DNA of 64,000 bases, from positions 184,234 through 248,233 of the forward strand of contig NZ_FQZL01000007.1 in the NCBI RefSeq assembly GCF_900142005.1. Direction: 5' to 3'. Below, one piece after another: positions 45,858-54,564 of the stretch. Each line of letters starts with the position of its first letter. Positions within the stretch are counted from its first letter, which is position 1. Both the position numbers and the translations under genes were made by a program. Under the pieces are notes generated by a model. That model saw only the letters and a list, made by a program, of their open reading frames with translations. It made no database searches and was not told where the DNA came from. This stretch comes from Dethiosulfatibacter aminovorans DSM 17477 (lineage in GTDB: Bacteria; Bacillota; Clostridia; Tissierellales; Dethiosulfatibacteraceae).

Positions 45858-47147
45858 TTAAAACATATCTTCAAACTGTTTCTGCAACTCATCCCTGAAG
45901 TCCGGATGCGCAATTTCAATGAGTGCTTTTGCCCTGTTTTTAAGCGTCTTACCCTTTAGGTTGGCAATTCCATACTCTGTAACTACATAATGGACATCAT
46001 TTCTTGAAGTTGTTAAAGCACTGCCTTCAGTAATCAAAGGTACTATTCTTGAAAACTTTCCCCCTGAAGCCGTTGAGGGCATTGCTATGATGGACTTTCC
46101 TCCATTTGCCATGGCTGCACCCCGAACGTAATCAACCTGTCCGCCGACACCACTGAACTGCTTAAAACCTGTGCTTTCCGATACGGCCTGTCCCATGAAG
46201 TCCACCTGTATGCATGAATTGATTGATATCATGTTGTCATTTTGCATTATGACTTTTGGATCATTAACATAGTCAACAGGATAAAATTCAACATCCTCAT
46301 TGTTATCCACAAAATCATAAAGCTTTTTAGACCCCATCAAAAATGTCACAACTATCTTGTTCTTGTGTAGTGTCTTCTTCTTGTTGTTTACAGCTCCTGA
46401 TTCTACAAGATCCACAACTCCGTCGGAGATCATTTCGGAATGGATTCCTAGGTCCTTCTTGTCTTTTAAAAACATTAGGACTGCATCGTGTATGGATCCT
46501 ATTCCAAGCTGAAGGGTATCTCCGTCCTCTATAAGCTTGGCGCAGTTCTCACCGATTGACTTTTCGATTTCATCAATTTTTGGTAACTGCAGTTCCACAA
46601 GATCGTATGAAGTTTCAACTATAAGGTCTATGTCTGACACATGAATGAAGGAGTCTCCAAGGGTTCTTGGCATCTTGTCGTTCACTTCAGCTATTACAAT
46701 CCTTGCAACTTCAGCTGCAGGCTTAGTGTAATCCACAGAGACACCATAGCTGCAATATCCATTTTCACCGGGTCTGCTCAAATGCAACAAGGCAACATCC
46801 ACATCCATATAGCCTTCCCTGAAAAGCTTAGGTACCTCCGAAAAAAAACATGGAGTATAATCTGCACATCCCAGATTTACCACTTCATTGGTGCTGCCTC
46901 CAACAAAGAGGGTGTTATCTCTGAAATGACCATCCATCTCAGGCTTTGTGTACTCTCCCTTCCCCAAAGTCACCATATGTACTATTTCCACATTCTCAAA
47001 ATTTTTCTTGTTTTTAACCATTGCCTCCACCAGCTTAAAAGGTTCTGCAACTGCATGCCCCAAAACCACTCTGCAATTTGAGGGAATGTACTTAACAGCC
47101 TCATCCGCAGTAACCAGTTTTGACATGTAGTTCTTTTCCCAATTCAT
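45858..47147 (-). CDS. Acetyl-CoA:carboxylate CoA-transferase (4-hydroxybutyrate/butyrate family), first copy
   Basis: 429 residues from ATG at 47147 (AGAGGTG upstream; the in-frame start at 47195 has none). AcH/AbfT-type family I CoA-transferase: N-terminal NCRVVLGHAVAEP, LGIGSIHDAV, catalytic Glu in GIHSEMISDG (about 240), and GVGGQVDYVRGA near 335. It moves CoA from acetyl-CoA or butyryl-CoA to a carboxylic acid. It has no visible sigma-54 promoter and is separated by 700 bases from the second CoA-transferase cluster, so it may be a separate recruit. Substrate uncertain. Confidence 0.9.
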   Translation of the reverse strand: MNWEKNYMSKLVTADEAVKYIPSNCRVVLGHAVAEPFKLVEAMVKNKKNFENVEIVHMVTLGKGEYTKPEMDGHFRDNTLFVGGSTNEVVNLGCADYTPCFFSEVPKLFREGYMDVDVALLHLSRPGENGYCSYGVSVDYTKPAAEVARIVIAEVNDKMPRTLGDSFIHVSDIDLIVETSYDLVELQLPKIDEIEKSIGENCAKLIEDGDTLQLGIGSIHDAVLMFLKDKKDLGIHSEMISDGVVDLVESGAVNNKKKTLHKNKIVVTFLMGSKKLYDFVDNNEDVEFYPVDYVNDPKVIMQNDNMISINSCIQVDFMGQAVSESTGFKQFSGVGGQVDYVRGAAMANGGKSIIAMPSTASGGKFSRIVPLITEGSALTTSRNDVHYVVTEYGIANLKGKTLKNRAKALIEIAHPDFRDELQKQFEDMF

Positions 47148-47841
47148 ATTTTCACCTCTTTTATTCAATAAATATATCTTTGCTAAATCCAACAAATCGT
47201 CACTTATGATAGTGGTCTTGTCACTTCGATTTATGAAATCACATGAAAATTTGATTCATCTTTATTTATTTCATCAGCTCATAATTGACGATTATGTTCA
47301 ATTGCAATTCTTTATCAAAATATAAATGCATTCACGTATGCCACTATGCAAAAGATAAAAGAAATAAGAATGGTAAATACAGTAGAACCATATGATGATA
47401 AGTTTGCTAACAGATATAATAATACAACACGCCTAAATCACCTGTCATCACTGCTTCAAGAATATTTACATAATCACTGTATATTAACCAAAATCTTTTC
47501 ACAAATATATCGCCGACTTTCATCTGCTCAATTAAATATACTGTCATGGTTGCGATAATAATAAATGGTTCCAGAATTTTTAAGAAAGGGTTATGGTTCT
47601 TATTTCTAAAATATTCTGGAACCGTTGTAATTTTAAAAACCATTAATAGTTCTGCTACAATACCAGCTAATCATTATATACTATTAAAAGGTTTCTGTTA
47701 GTGTCGTCACACCCTTATATATAGGTGATAAAACAATAATGTCGACATAACTAAGCAAATTGCAGAAAATATTGTTGATCTATTTGGTGGTTTGAAGATA
47801 CCTTTCTTTCACATAGATAAACATATTTCTCTTATAAAATT
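47148..47841. repeat. Gene-free stretch with 11-bp inverted repeat
   Basis: GGTTCCAGAAT (47567-47577) and ATTCTGGAACC (47613-47623) are perfect complements around 35 bases. Short frames here lack ribosome sites and known domains. The GGTTCC core recurs in the leader of the thiolase gene at 54221-54248. Confidence 0.5.
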
Positions 47842-48606
47842 TTAGAATGTCATAAATCCGCCATCAACTAAAACTTCTGTACCTGTTGTGAAGCTACTAT
47901 AATCACTAGCCAAATAAAGCAATGCAGTTTGAAGCTCTTCCGGCTCTCCAATTCTTCCCATAGCAGTCCCCGCGCTCAATTCATCAGCCTTATCGGCTAC
48001 ATCTTGAATGATCTCCGTTTTCATATAACCTGGCGAAATTGCGTTTACTCTTACATTGTATGGAGCCCACTCTTTTGCTAAGCTCTTTGTCAACATGATA
48101 ACACCTGCCTTCGCTGCAGGATAAACGCAACCTGTATGGGGATGACTTGCTGTATGCGCACGAATGGAGCCGAGATTAATGATTGTTCCAGCATTCTGTT
48201 CAATCATTATTCTTCCGACAGCTTGATTTGTAAAGAATACACCTGTTAAGTTTACATCAATAATGCGTCTCCATTCGTCAGGATCAATATCTTTTCCAGC
48301 TGCACGAGTTGCTATTCCTGCATTAGCAACGCAAATGTCTATTCTTCCAAACTTTTCGACTACTTGTTTTGCCATAGCGTTTATTTGCTCATAATTGGAA
48401 GCATCCGCTTGAACCGCCATAGTTTTAACACCATACTTTGCAGCAATTTCTTCCGCAGCAGCAGTTCCTGTTTCAATTCTTGTATTTACAATGCAAATAT
48501 TTGCTCCAGCCTCAGCTAATGCCATGGCAAAAGACTTTCCTAAACCACGGGATGCACCGGTTACTACTGCCACTTTTCCTGTGAAATCAAATTTGTTAGT
48601 TTTCAT
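47842..48606 (-). CDS. Short-chain dehydrogenase/reductase (FabG-like)
   Basis: 254 residues. Cofactor motif VTGASRGLG (about 17), Asp after the second strand replaced by Asn-Thr-Arg (NTRIE), suggesting NADP preference. Catalytic Ser in NLGSIRAH (about 146), Tyr-Lys in CVYPAAKAG (about 160), C-terminal VDGGF. SD GGAGGGG. Last gene of the thiolase-to-SDR operon. It could oxidise the 3-hydroxyacyl-CoA or a hydroxyl on the substrate skeleton. The residue next to the Tyr is Pro, rare in SDRs but not disabling. Confidence 0.9.
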   Translation of the reverse strand: MKTNKFDFTGKVAVVTGASRGLGKSFAMALAEAGANICIVNTRIETGTAAAEEIAAKYGVKTMAVQADASNYEQINAMAKQVVEKFGRIDICVANAGIATRAAGKDIDPDEWRRIIDVNLTGVFFTNQAVGRIMIEQNAGTIINLGSIRAHTASHPHTGCVYPAAKAGVIMLTKSLAKEWAPYNVRVNAISPGYMKTEIIQDVADKADELSAGTAMGRIGEPEELQTALLYLASDYSSFTTGTEVLVDGGFMTF

Positions 48607-48664
48607 TTTTCCCCTCCTAAATCATGAAATATTTTTATACTAAACAATAAAACTTTTATATTGC

Positions 48665-49987
48665 CTATAAAACAAGTCCAATTTGTTTTGCTTGGGCTCT
48701 TAATTCCTCCTTAAAATCGGGATGCGCAATACTAATAATCGCTTCCGCACGATCTCTAGTGCTTAGTCCCCAAAGGTTTACAGCGCCAAATTCGGTTACA
48801 ACATACTGTACATCATATCTGGATGTTGTAACCGGAGTTCCTGCCGGTAATGCTGGAATGATACGAGACGCTTGACCTTTTTTAGCTGTGGATGGAAGGG
48901 TTATGAAAGATCTTCCATTTTTAGACATTGTTGCACCACGGACGAAATCCACTTGCCCGCCGATTCCGCTATATGGTTTTCCATTTAGGGTATCAGCTAC
49001 TATTTGTCCAAACAGGTCAAGTTGGAGAGCAGCATTAATAGAAACCATATTGTCATTTTGTGAGATAATATAAGGATTGTTTGTATATTCTACTGACTTA
49101 AGCATTACATCAGGATTATTATCAACAAAATCTATTACTTTACGAGTACCATATACACAGTTGGCTACAATTTTACCTACATCGAGCTGTTTGTACTTGC
49201 CATTGATAATACCTCTTTCATAAAGATCAACAATTCCATCACCAAATACTTCTGAATGTACACCTAAATCCTTTTTATCATATAAGCTTGCTAAAACAGC
49301 ATCCGGAACACCTCCGATGCCCACTTGAATACAGTCTCTATCATGGATGTATGGTGCAATATAGCTTCCGATAGCTTCTTCTACCTCTGTCATTTTTCCA
49401 GGTGGAAGTTCAGGCAACGGCTCTGCGTGTTCAACAAGCCAAGTAATCTTATCCAAAGAAATTTCACTCCCAACTGTCTTTGGTGCATATGGATTGATTT
49501 GGCCAATAATAACATCACATAACTCAATACATTTTTCCGTATAGTCAACGTTCAGTGACATTGAAGTCATTCCATTTTCGTCAGGTTGTGACAATGTTAC
49601 TATTAAGACATTTGGTTTAAATACTTGCTCCAGGTATTTATTTAACTGTGAGTAATGGCATGGAACTAAAGATGCTCTTCCCTCCGGATACGCGATTCTG
49701 GAGTTTACATCCAGAAAAATACACCTATATTTAAAGCTATCCTTGTACTCAGGTTTCAAATAATCTGCTCTGCCAACTGTTGTAGAACCAAAGAATTCAA
49801 CATCTTTCAGTTCATGTGCCCTTGCTGCAACTGCATCCAGGATTCCCTGAGAAATCAGGTGTGTCTGTTGTACGACTATTTTGTCACCGTTATTAATTAT
49901 TTTAGCGGCTTCTTCAGTAGTAATAATCTTATCTTTATAGACGTCTCGCCAATTCTTTCTGTTTAAGATTAGTCCCTTTTTTTTCAT
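48665..49987 (-). CDS. Acetyl-CoA:carboxylate CoA-transferase, second copy
   Basis: 440 residues of the same family as the first copy, with GVHSEVFGDG supplying the Glu (about 247), VGIGGVPDAV, and GIGGQVDFVRGA near 345. The two copies differ over most of their length, so this is not a recent duplication. SD AGGAGAAGG. It is an internal gene of the sigma-54-controlled operon and is therefore the better candidate for activation of the pathway's acid to its CoA thioester with acetyl-CoA as donor. Confidence 0.91.
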   Translation of the reverse strand: MKKKGLILNRKNWRDVYKDKIITTEEAAKIINNGDKIVVQQTHLISQGILDAVAARAHELKDVEFFGSTTVGRADYLKPEYKDSFKYRCIFLDVNSRIAYPEGRASLVPCHYSQLNKYLEQVFKPNVLIVTLSQPDENGMTSMSLNVDYTEKCIELCDVIIGQINPYAPKTVGSEISLDKITWLVEHAEPLPELPPGKMTEVEEAIGSYIAPYIHDRDCIQVGIGGVPDAVLASLYDKKDLGVHSEVFGDGIVDLYERGIINGKYKQLDVGKIVANCVYGTRKVIDFVDNNPDVMLKSVEYTNNPYIISQNDNMVSINAALQLDLFGQIVADTLNGKPYSGIGGQVDFVRGATMSKNGRSFITLPSTAKKGQASRIIPALPAGTPVTTSRYDVQYVVTEFGAVNLWGLSTRDRAEAIISIAHPDFKEELRAQAKQIGLVL

Positions 49988-50013
49988 TTTCCTTCTCCTT
50001 TCAAATCTTTCTA

Positions 50014-50829
50014 TTATTTAAAGTTTGGAGGTCTTTTTTCCAAGAATGCTCTCATGCCTTCCTTCTGGTCTTCTGTCGCAAAGCACATCGCAAATAGATT
50101 CTTTTCCTGATTAACTGCAACATCCTCTGGTAAGTCAGCACCGTAATTGTAGGCTTCCTTAACAAGCCTTACTGCACTTTTACTGTTTTTAACGATTTCC
50201 TGTGCCAGCTTATCGGTTTCTTCTTTTAGATTTTCTGGTTCAGTTATAACATTTAATAAACCTATTCTGTAAGCTTCCTCTGCACTAATTCTCCTACCTG
50301 TATAACTAAGTTCCTTTGCTTTACCAATACCAATAAGACGAGATAATTTAACTGTTCCGCAACCGCCTGGAAAAATCCCAAGGCCGACTTCAGGATATCC
50401 AAATGTAGCCTTGGTTGAGGCTACTCTCAAATCGCAAATACAAGCGACCACAAGACCTCCCCCAAATGTATATCCGTTAATAGATGCAATAAAAATCTTA
50501 TCTACATTTTCCATCTTGCGATACATTTCAGTTGTGTTATATGCATATAAGGCGGCTTCCTTTGGATTCATTGTGCTCATTAACTCCACATCGGCGCCTG
50601 CAATAAATACCTTGCCCTGCCCTGTTATAGTTACAACTAGAATTTCATCATCCAAAGCAATAAAATCAACCATATCGCTGAACTCTTTTAAGAAAACTGC
50701 TGTTAAGGCATTGAGCTTCTCAGGATTAGTTAATTTAACCGTTAAGATTGCTCCTTGCTTTTCGCACTCAAATGTTGAGTACTCTAGGCAATAGTTATTT
50801 CCATCCTTCATTGTCTTTTTTCCATTCAT
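50014..50829 (-). CDS. Enoyl-CoA hydratase/isomerase family protein lacking one catalytic Glu
   Basis: 271 residues, crotonase fold. The oxyanion loop IAGADVELM (about 73) is intact. The region GYTFGGGLVVACICD has Val where hydratases carry the first catalytic Glu (GGGCELA), whereas the second Glu is kept in YPEVGLGIFPGG (about 149). This pattern occurs in delta3-delta2 enoyl-CoA isomerases and other crotonases rather than in hydratases. It is probably an isomerase, or acts in retro-Claisen or hydrolytic chemistry. SD AAGGA nine bases before ATG. Middle of the operon. Confidence 0.87.
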   Translation of the reverse strand: MNGKKTMKDGNNYCLEYSTFECEKQGAILTVKLTNPEKLNALTAVFLKEFSDMVDFIALDDEILVVTITGQGKVFIAGADVELMSTMNPKEAALYAYNTTEMYRKMENVDKIFIASINGYTFGGGLVVACICDLRVASTKATFGYPEVGLGIFPGGCGTVKLSRLIGIGKAKELSYTGRRISAEEAYRIGLLNVITEPENLKEETDKLAQEIVKNSKSAVRLVKEAYNYGADLPEDVAVNQEKNLFAMCFATEDQKEGMRAFLEKRPPNFK

Positions 50830-50876
50830 TTCAAACTATCCTTTCATTTCTTCATGTAAATTTTAAATTATAGGTA

Positions 50877-51299
50877 TCATTGTTTTGTCTTTGGGGGCAT
50901 TACCGTTGCTTCACCATCTAAAACAGTCTTTCCATCTTGATTAACTGCATATGTGTGAAGAATGACACGATTCCTTTCAGATATAATTTCTTTTACTTCT
51001 GCCGTCACGGTAATTGTGTCACCAAAGTATACCGGCGATAAGAATTTGATTTCCTGTCCTGTATAAATTGTGCCTTCCCCCGGCAATCCTGTCCCCAATA
51101 TTGTCGATATCATACTTGCGGATAACATACCATGTACAATCCTTTCTTGAAATGCAGTATTTTTCGCATACTCTGCATTCAAGTGTGCTGGATTGAAATC
51201 TCCCGTGATTCCTGCGAAAAGATATACATCCGACTCTGTAATAGTTTTTGAGAAGCTGCTAGATTGCCCGACGTATAGTTCATTGATTGTATAACTCAT
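50877..51299 (-). CDS. MaoC-type (R)-enoyl-CoA hydratase
   Basis: 140 residues, a single hot-dog domain like PhaJ. ATG at 51299 with GGAGAAGAAA upstream. Catalytic Asp and His lie in AGITGDFNPAHLNAEYA (about 31-47) and the HGMLSAS segment (about 56) closes the site. It hydrates a 2-enoyl-CoA to the (R)-3-hydroxyacyl-CoA, or dehydrates in reverse. Together with the (S)-specific crotonase in the operon this could epimerise a 3-hydroxyacyl-CoA or serve two steps. Confidence 0.9.
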   Translation of the reverse strand: MSYTINELYVGQSSSFSKTITESDVYLFAGITGDFNPAHLNAEYAKNTAFQERIVHGMLSASMISTILGTGLPGEGTIYTGQEIKFLSPVYFGDTITVTAEVKEIISERNRVILHTYAVNQDGKTVLDGEATVMPPKTKQ

Positions 51300-51320
51300 T
51301 TTCTTCTCCATTTCGTTGTT

Positions 51321-52094
51321 TTACTTAGATTTTGCATTCTTTTTTTCAAAGAAAGCTGACATTCTCACTTTTTGATCTTCTGTTGCAAAACATAATCCAA
51401 ATAAATTTTTTTCAAGGTTTATAGCTGAAACAATGTCCATCTGCATACCCTTATTAAGGGATTCCTTAGCCAGGCTCACCCCGCTTTTGCTATTTTTCAA
51501 AATAACAAATGCGAGATTTTCTGCCTCATGCATAAGTTCATCATGTTCAATAACTTCGTTTACGAGCCCTATTTCGTAAGCTTTGCTGGCTGAAATGGTT
51601 TTTCCTGTATAAACCAGCTCTTTTGCTCTTGCCATTCCTATTAGTCTAGGCAATCTTTGCGTTCCTCCACCTCCAGGGAAAATACCCAATCCTGTTTCCG
51701 GAAGTCCAAATTTTGCCTTCATTGATGCAATTCTTAAATCACACGCTAAAGCTAACTCACATCCCCCTCCTAATGCATATCCATTGATTGCTGCAATAAA
51801 TATTTTCTTGCTTTCCTCCATTCTCCTATATATCTCAGTTGTATCTGAAGCATATTTTATTGCTTCTGCCGGTGTCATAGTTTTCATTGCTGAAATATCT
51901 GCTCCAGCAATAAAAGCCTTGCCCTCGCCAGTAAGAATTATCACTTGCAGGTTTTCATCCGCTTCAATTTCGTCCAGCAAACAATTCATTTCTTTGATGA
52001 ATTCTGCGGTTAATGCATTTAATTTCTCTGGGTTATTAAAGACAACTTTCATAACTGAATTATCTTTTTTAAAATATATTTTTGAATAATCCAT
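51321..52094 (-). CDS. Enoyl-CoA hydratase (crotonase)
   Basis: 257 residues. Both catalytic Glu are present: GGGCELALACD (about 110) and LPETGLGIFPGGGGTQRL (about 130). The oxyanion loop IAGADISAM is intact. It should add water to a trans-2-enoyl-CoA to give (S)-3-hydroxyacyl-CoA. SD AGAGGAAAAG. The gene is 30 bases after the hydroxyacyl-CoA dehydrogenase gene in the same operon. Confidence 0.93.
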   Translation of the reverse strand: MDYSKIYFKKDNSVMKVVFNNPEKLNALTAEFIKEMNCLLDEIEADENLQVIILTGEGKAFIAGADISAMKTMTPAEAIKYASDTTEIYRRMEESKKIFIAAINGYALGGGCELALACDLRIASMKAKFGLPETGLGIFPGGGGTQRLPRLIGMARAKELVYTGKTISASKAYEIGLVNEVIEHDELMHEAENLAFVILKNSKSGVSLAKESLNKGMQMDIVSAINLEKNLFGLCFATEDQKVRMSAFFEKKNAKSK

Positions 52095-52123
52095 TTTTCT
52101 TTTCCTCTTTCTTAAAACACATG

Positions 52124-52999
52124 CTATTTTGCAATACCTGATTTCTTATTGTCTGTCCAAACATAGAAACCTTCCCCTACTTTTCTTCCAAGTTGCCCTG
52201 CATTTACTTTTTTTCCTAGAAGATTTCCTGGTCTAAAGCGTTCTCCATAGTTTTCAAAAAGCTCTGTCTGAACTTGCAGATTTAAGTCTAATGCAGTGTT
52301 GTCATATAGCTCAAAAGGCCCTGTTGGATGACCCATGCCAAATTTACATGCTCTATCAATATCCTCTACATTTGCAACCCCTTCTTCCAGCAACTTCAGG
52401 GATTCAATCATAATTGCATGATAGATTCTATTGACCACAAATCCTGTTACATCGTTTACTCTAACGGCTTCTTTTCCCATCTCTGTCATTAAAGCAATCA
52501 CATCTTCTACGATTTCGTCTTCACAAAGATGTCCTGGAATTACTTCTACAAGCTTCATAACTGATGCCGGTGAGAAATAATGTGTTCCAAGGAATCTTGC
52601 TTTTCGTTCTCTTTTTACGGCCAGAGACAGCTTTGTCACTGAGAAGGTTGATGTATTTGTAAGGAATATGGTCTCTGGCTTACAGATTTCGTCCAATTCT
52701 TTAAATAATCCTTCTTTAAATTCATAAATTTCTGGGATTGCCTCGGTAATATAGTCATAATCAGCCAAAAGTTTTTTATCAGCGATTGGTGTAATTCTCG
52801 CTAAAATTTCTTGTTTCCTGTCTGCTTCTAATCTACCCTTTTTGATTTCCCTGTCCAAAATCCCTGCCTGTTTATCTTTTGCCTGAAACGCAAGTTCCAG
52901 GGTTGCATCTACAATGGCTGTCTGGTATCCAGCTTTTGCAAAAACGATAGCGATTTCTCTGCCCATCATACCTGCGCCAATAACTGCTACTTTTTTCAT
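52124..52999 (-). CDS. 3-Hydroxyacyl-CoA dehydrogenase (3-hydroxybutyryl-CoA type)
   Basis: 291 residues, the monofunctional short form. Rossmann motif VIGAGMMGREIA (about 5), catalytic His in LGTHYFSPASVMKLVEV (about 138-154), and C-terminal dimer domain with GHPTGPFELYDNTALD. FSP instead of the usual FNP is a mild divergence. It oxidises (S)-3-hydroxyacyl-CoA to 3-ketoacyl-CoA with NAD. SD GGGGG. Lies nine bases after the thiolase stop. Confidence 0.93.
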   Translation of the reverse strand: MKKVAVIGAGMMGREIAIVFAKAGYQTAIVDATLELAFQAKDKQAGILDREIKKGRLEADRKQEILARITPIADKKLLADYDYITEAIPEIYEFKEGLFKELDEICKPETIFLTNTSTFSVTKLSLAVKRERKARFLGTHYFSPASVMKLVEVIPGHLCEDEIVEDVIALMTEMGKEAVRVNDVTGFVVNRIYHAIMIESLKLLEEGVANVEDIDRACKFGMGHPTGPFELYDNTALDLNLQVQTELFENYGERFRPGNLLGKKVNAGQLGRKVGEGFYVWTDNKKSGIAK

Positions 53000-53008
53000 T
53001 TTTTCCCC

Positions 53009-54247
53009 CTATCTTTCATAAGTATTTTCAATTAAGCAAGATACTCCTAATCCTCCACCGCAGCAGGATGAGAACATACCATATTTTGCACCTCTTCTAG
53101 CAAGTTCATTCATAGTGAATATACAAATTCTTGCACCGGAGGCTCCATTTGGATGTCCAAAAGCAATGGCTCCGCCGTTGGGGTTCCAACTGTCCATATT
53201 CATCTTTTCGCCAGTCATATTTTCCATCTGCTTGATTACGCTCAAGTTCTGCGCAGCAAACGCTTCGTTACATTCATAAACATCTACATCGTTTATCTTT
53301 AGATTCATCTTGTCTAAAATCTTACAATTTGAATAAGCTGCTCCGATGCCCATCACTTTCGGATCCACACCTATATCTGCGCCCATAATCCATTTTGCTA
53401 TGGGTTTATATCCAAGTTCGGCAGCCTTTTCTGCACTCATCATCAACACAAAGGCTGCTCCATCATTTCTTCCTGATGAATTTCCTGCAGTCGTAACACC
53501 TCCGTCCATTATTGGCTTTAGTTTTTCCAGCTTTGCTAAATCGGTTTTTCCTCTTGGGTGTTCATCTGTGTCGAATATAATCGGAGTTCCCTTTTTTGGG
53601 TGAATTTCAATTGGCGTAATTTCATCTATGAAATAGCCTTCTTCGATGGCCTTTGCGGCTAAATTCTGGCTTCTCAAGGCAAATTCATCACATTGTTCTC
53701 TTGTAATGTCCCATGTTTTTGCCATTAGGTCCGATACTTCAATCATACTAATATTGTCTATATCCTCCGGTGCTAATCGACTCATGGCTGCTGTAGGTGC
53801 GATACCCTTGTATGGTTGTAGCGTAGTTGGGAACTTATAATATGTCTGACTATGAGATTCTGCACCACCACAAATTGCTACATCAATAAGTCCAGCTTGA
53901 ATTTGTAAAGCTGCATTATTTATACATGCAATAGAAGAACCGCATTGCATTTCTATAAAAGATGCTGATGTTTCATACGGCAATCCCGCCAACATTGATG
54001 CATATCTTGCAAAATTATTGGTATTCACATCTCCAAAAGCACTACCTGCAAAAACGGAATCTACTTTCCATTTTTTTAAAATACCTGTTTTATCACAAAG
54101 CGCTTTGATTGTATTTCCTGCCAATTCAACAGACGTAACATCTTTTAGCGTTCCTCCCATCCTTCCAAAGGCAGTACGCAATCCATCAATAATTACTACT
54201 TCTTTCATTTTTGATTTTTGAATGGTTCCGAAAAATGTAGGAACCAT
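53009..54247 (-). CDS. Thiolase (acetyl-CoA C-acyltransferase)
   Basis: 412 residues. Nucleophile Cys in IEMQCGSSIA (about 101), then NEAFAA (about 337), GHPNGASGAR (about 365) and the second acid/base Cys in CCGGGLGVSCLIE (about 393). It cleaves a 3-ketoacyl-CoA with CoA to acetyl-CoA plus a shortened acyl-CoA. AAGGAGG lies close before the ATG at 54247; the first 13 residues may be an extension, since MKEVVIIDGL is the usual start (54208). First gene behind a sigma-54 promoter. Confidence 0.93.
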   Translation of the reverse strand: MVPTFFGTIQKSKMKEVVIIDGLRTAFGRMGGTLKDVTSVELAGNTIKALCDKTGILKKWKVDSVFAGSAFGDVNTNNFARYASMLAGLPYETSASFIEMQCGSSIACINNAALQIQAGLIDVAICGGAESHSQTYYKFPTTLQPYKGIAPTAAMSRLAPEDIDNISMIEVSDLMAKTWDITREQCDEFALRSQNLAAKAIEEGYFIDEITPIEIHPKKGTPIIFDTDEHPRGKTDLAKLEKLKPIMDGGVTTAGNSSGRNDGAAFVLMMSAEKAAELGYKPIAKWIMGADIGVDPKVMGIGAAYSNCKILDKMNLKINDVDVYECNEAFAAQNLSVIKQMENMTGEKMNMDSWNPNGGAIAFGHPNGASGARICIFTMNELARRGAKYGMFSSCCGGGLGVSCLIENTYER

Positions 54248-54248
54248 T
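54221..54248. other. Hairpin that covers the thiolase start codon
   Basis: AATGGTTCC (54221-54229) and GGAACCATT (54240-54248) are perfect complements and include the ATG at 54245-54247. In the mRNA this would hide the start codon. Confidence 0.5.
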
Positions 54249-54285
54249 TCCCTCCTTTTCCTTTTTTAATTACTAATTAAATTAA

Positions 54286-54303
54286 AGCAAAAATCATGCC
54301 AAC
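54286..54303 (-). promoter_or_regulatory. Sigma-54 (-24/-12) promoter for the thiolase operon
   Basis: Minus strand: GTTGGCATGATTTTTGCT with GG and GC separated by 10 bases. The -12 GC lies 40 bases upstream of the thiolase ATG. Confidence 0.9.
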
Positions 54304-54381
54304 TCTTTTTCCATTTTTATCAACGAAATTTGATGATTTCCCACAAAAAATAGAAAAAAAGCATAAAACTTCATACTCTTT

Positions 54382-54416
54382 TCTAAAATTTTATACTTTT
54401 TTTCTAAAATTTTATA
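54382..54416. promoter_or_regulatory. Two tandem activator-binding-like sites
   Basis: TCTAAAATTTTATA occurs at 54382-54395 and 54403-54416, 21 bases (two helical turns) apart, 80-115 bases upstream of the sigma-54 promoter. It differs from the palindrome at 37323 only in its right half-site. An additional TAGAAAAA half-site lies near 54351. Confidence 0.6.
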
Positions 54417-54564
54417 TTTTTTTATATTTTTCGACAAATCTTCATTTTAATAATCTTTCAATTTATTTGCAAACCTGATTACTGAATTTGTAATTGTTTC
54501 GCTGTTTCTCATTCTTTACCAACATTTCGTTTTAACACTTCTCTATACTGTGTTTTGCGAGAAA

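Noticed and set aside
47346..47643. Overlapping short frames on both strands between CoA-transferase and SDR
   Set aside because: No ribosome sites, and the frames run over an inverted repeat; more likely non-coding.
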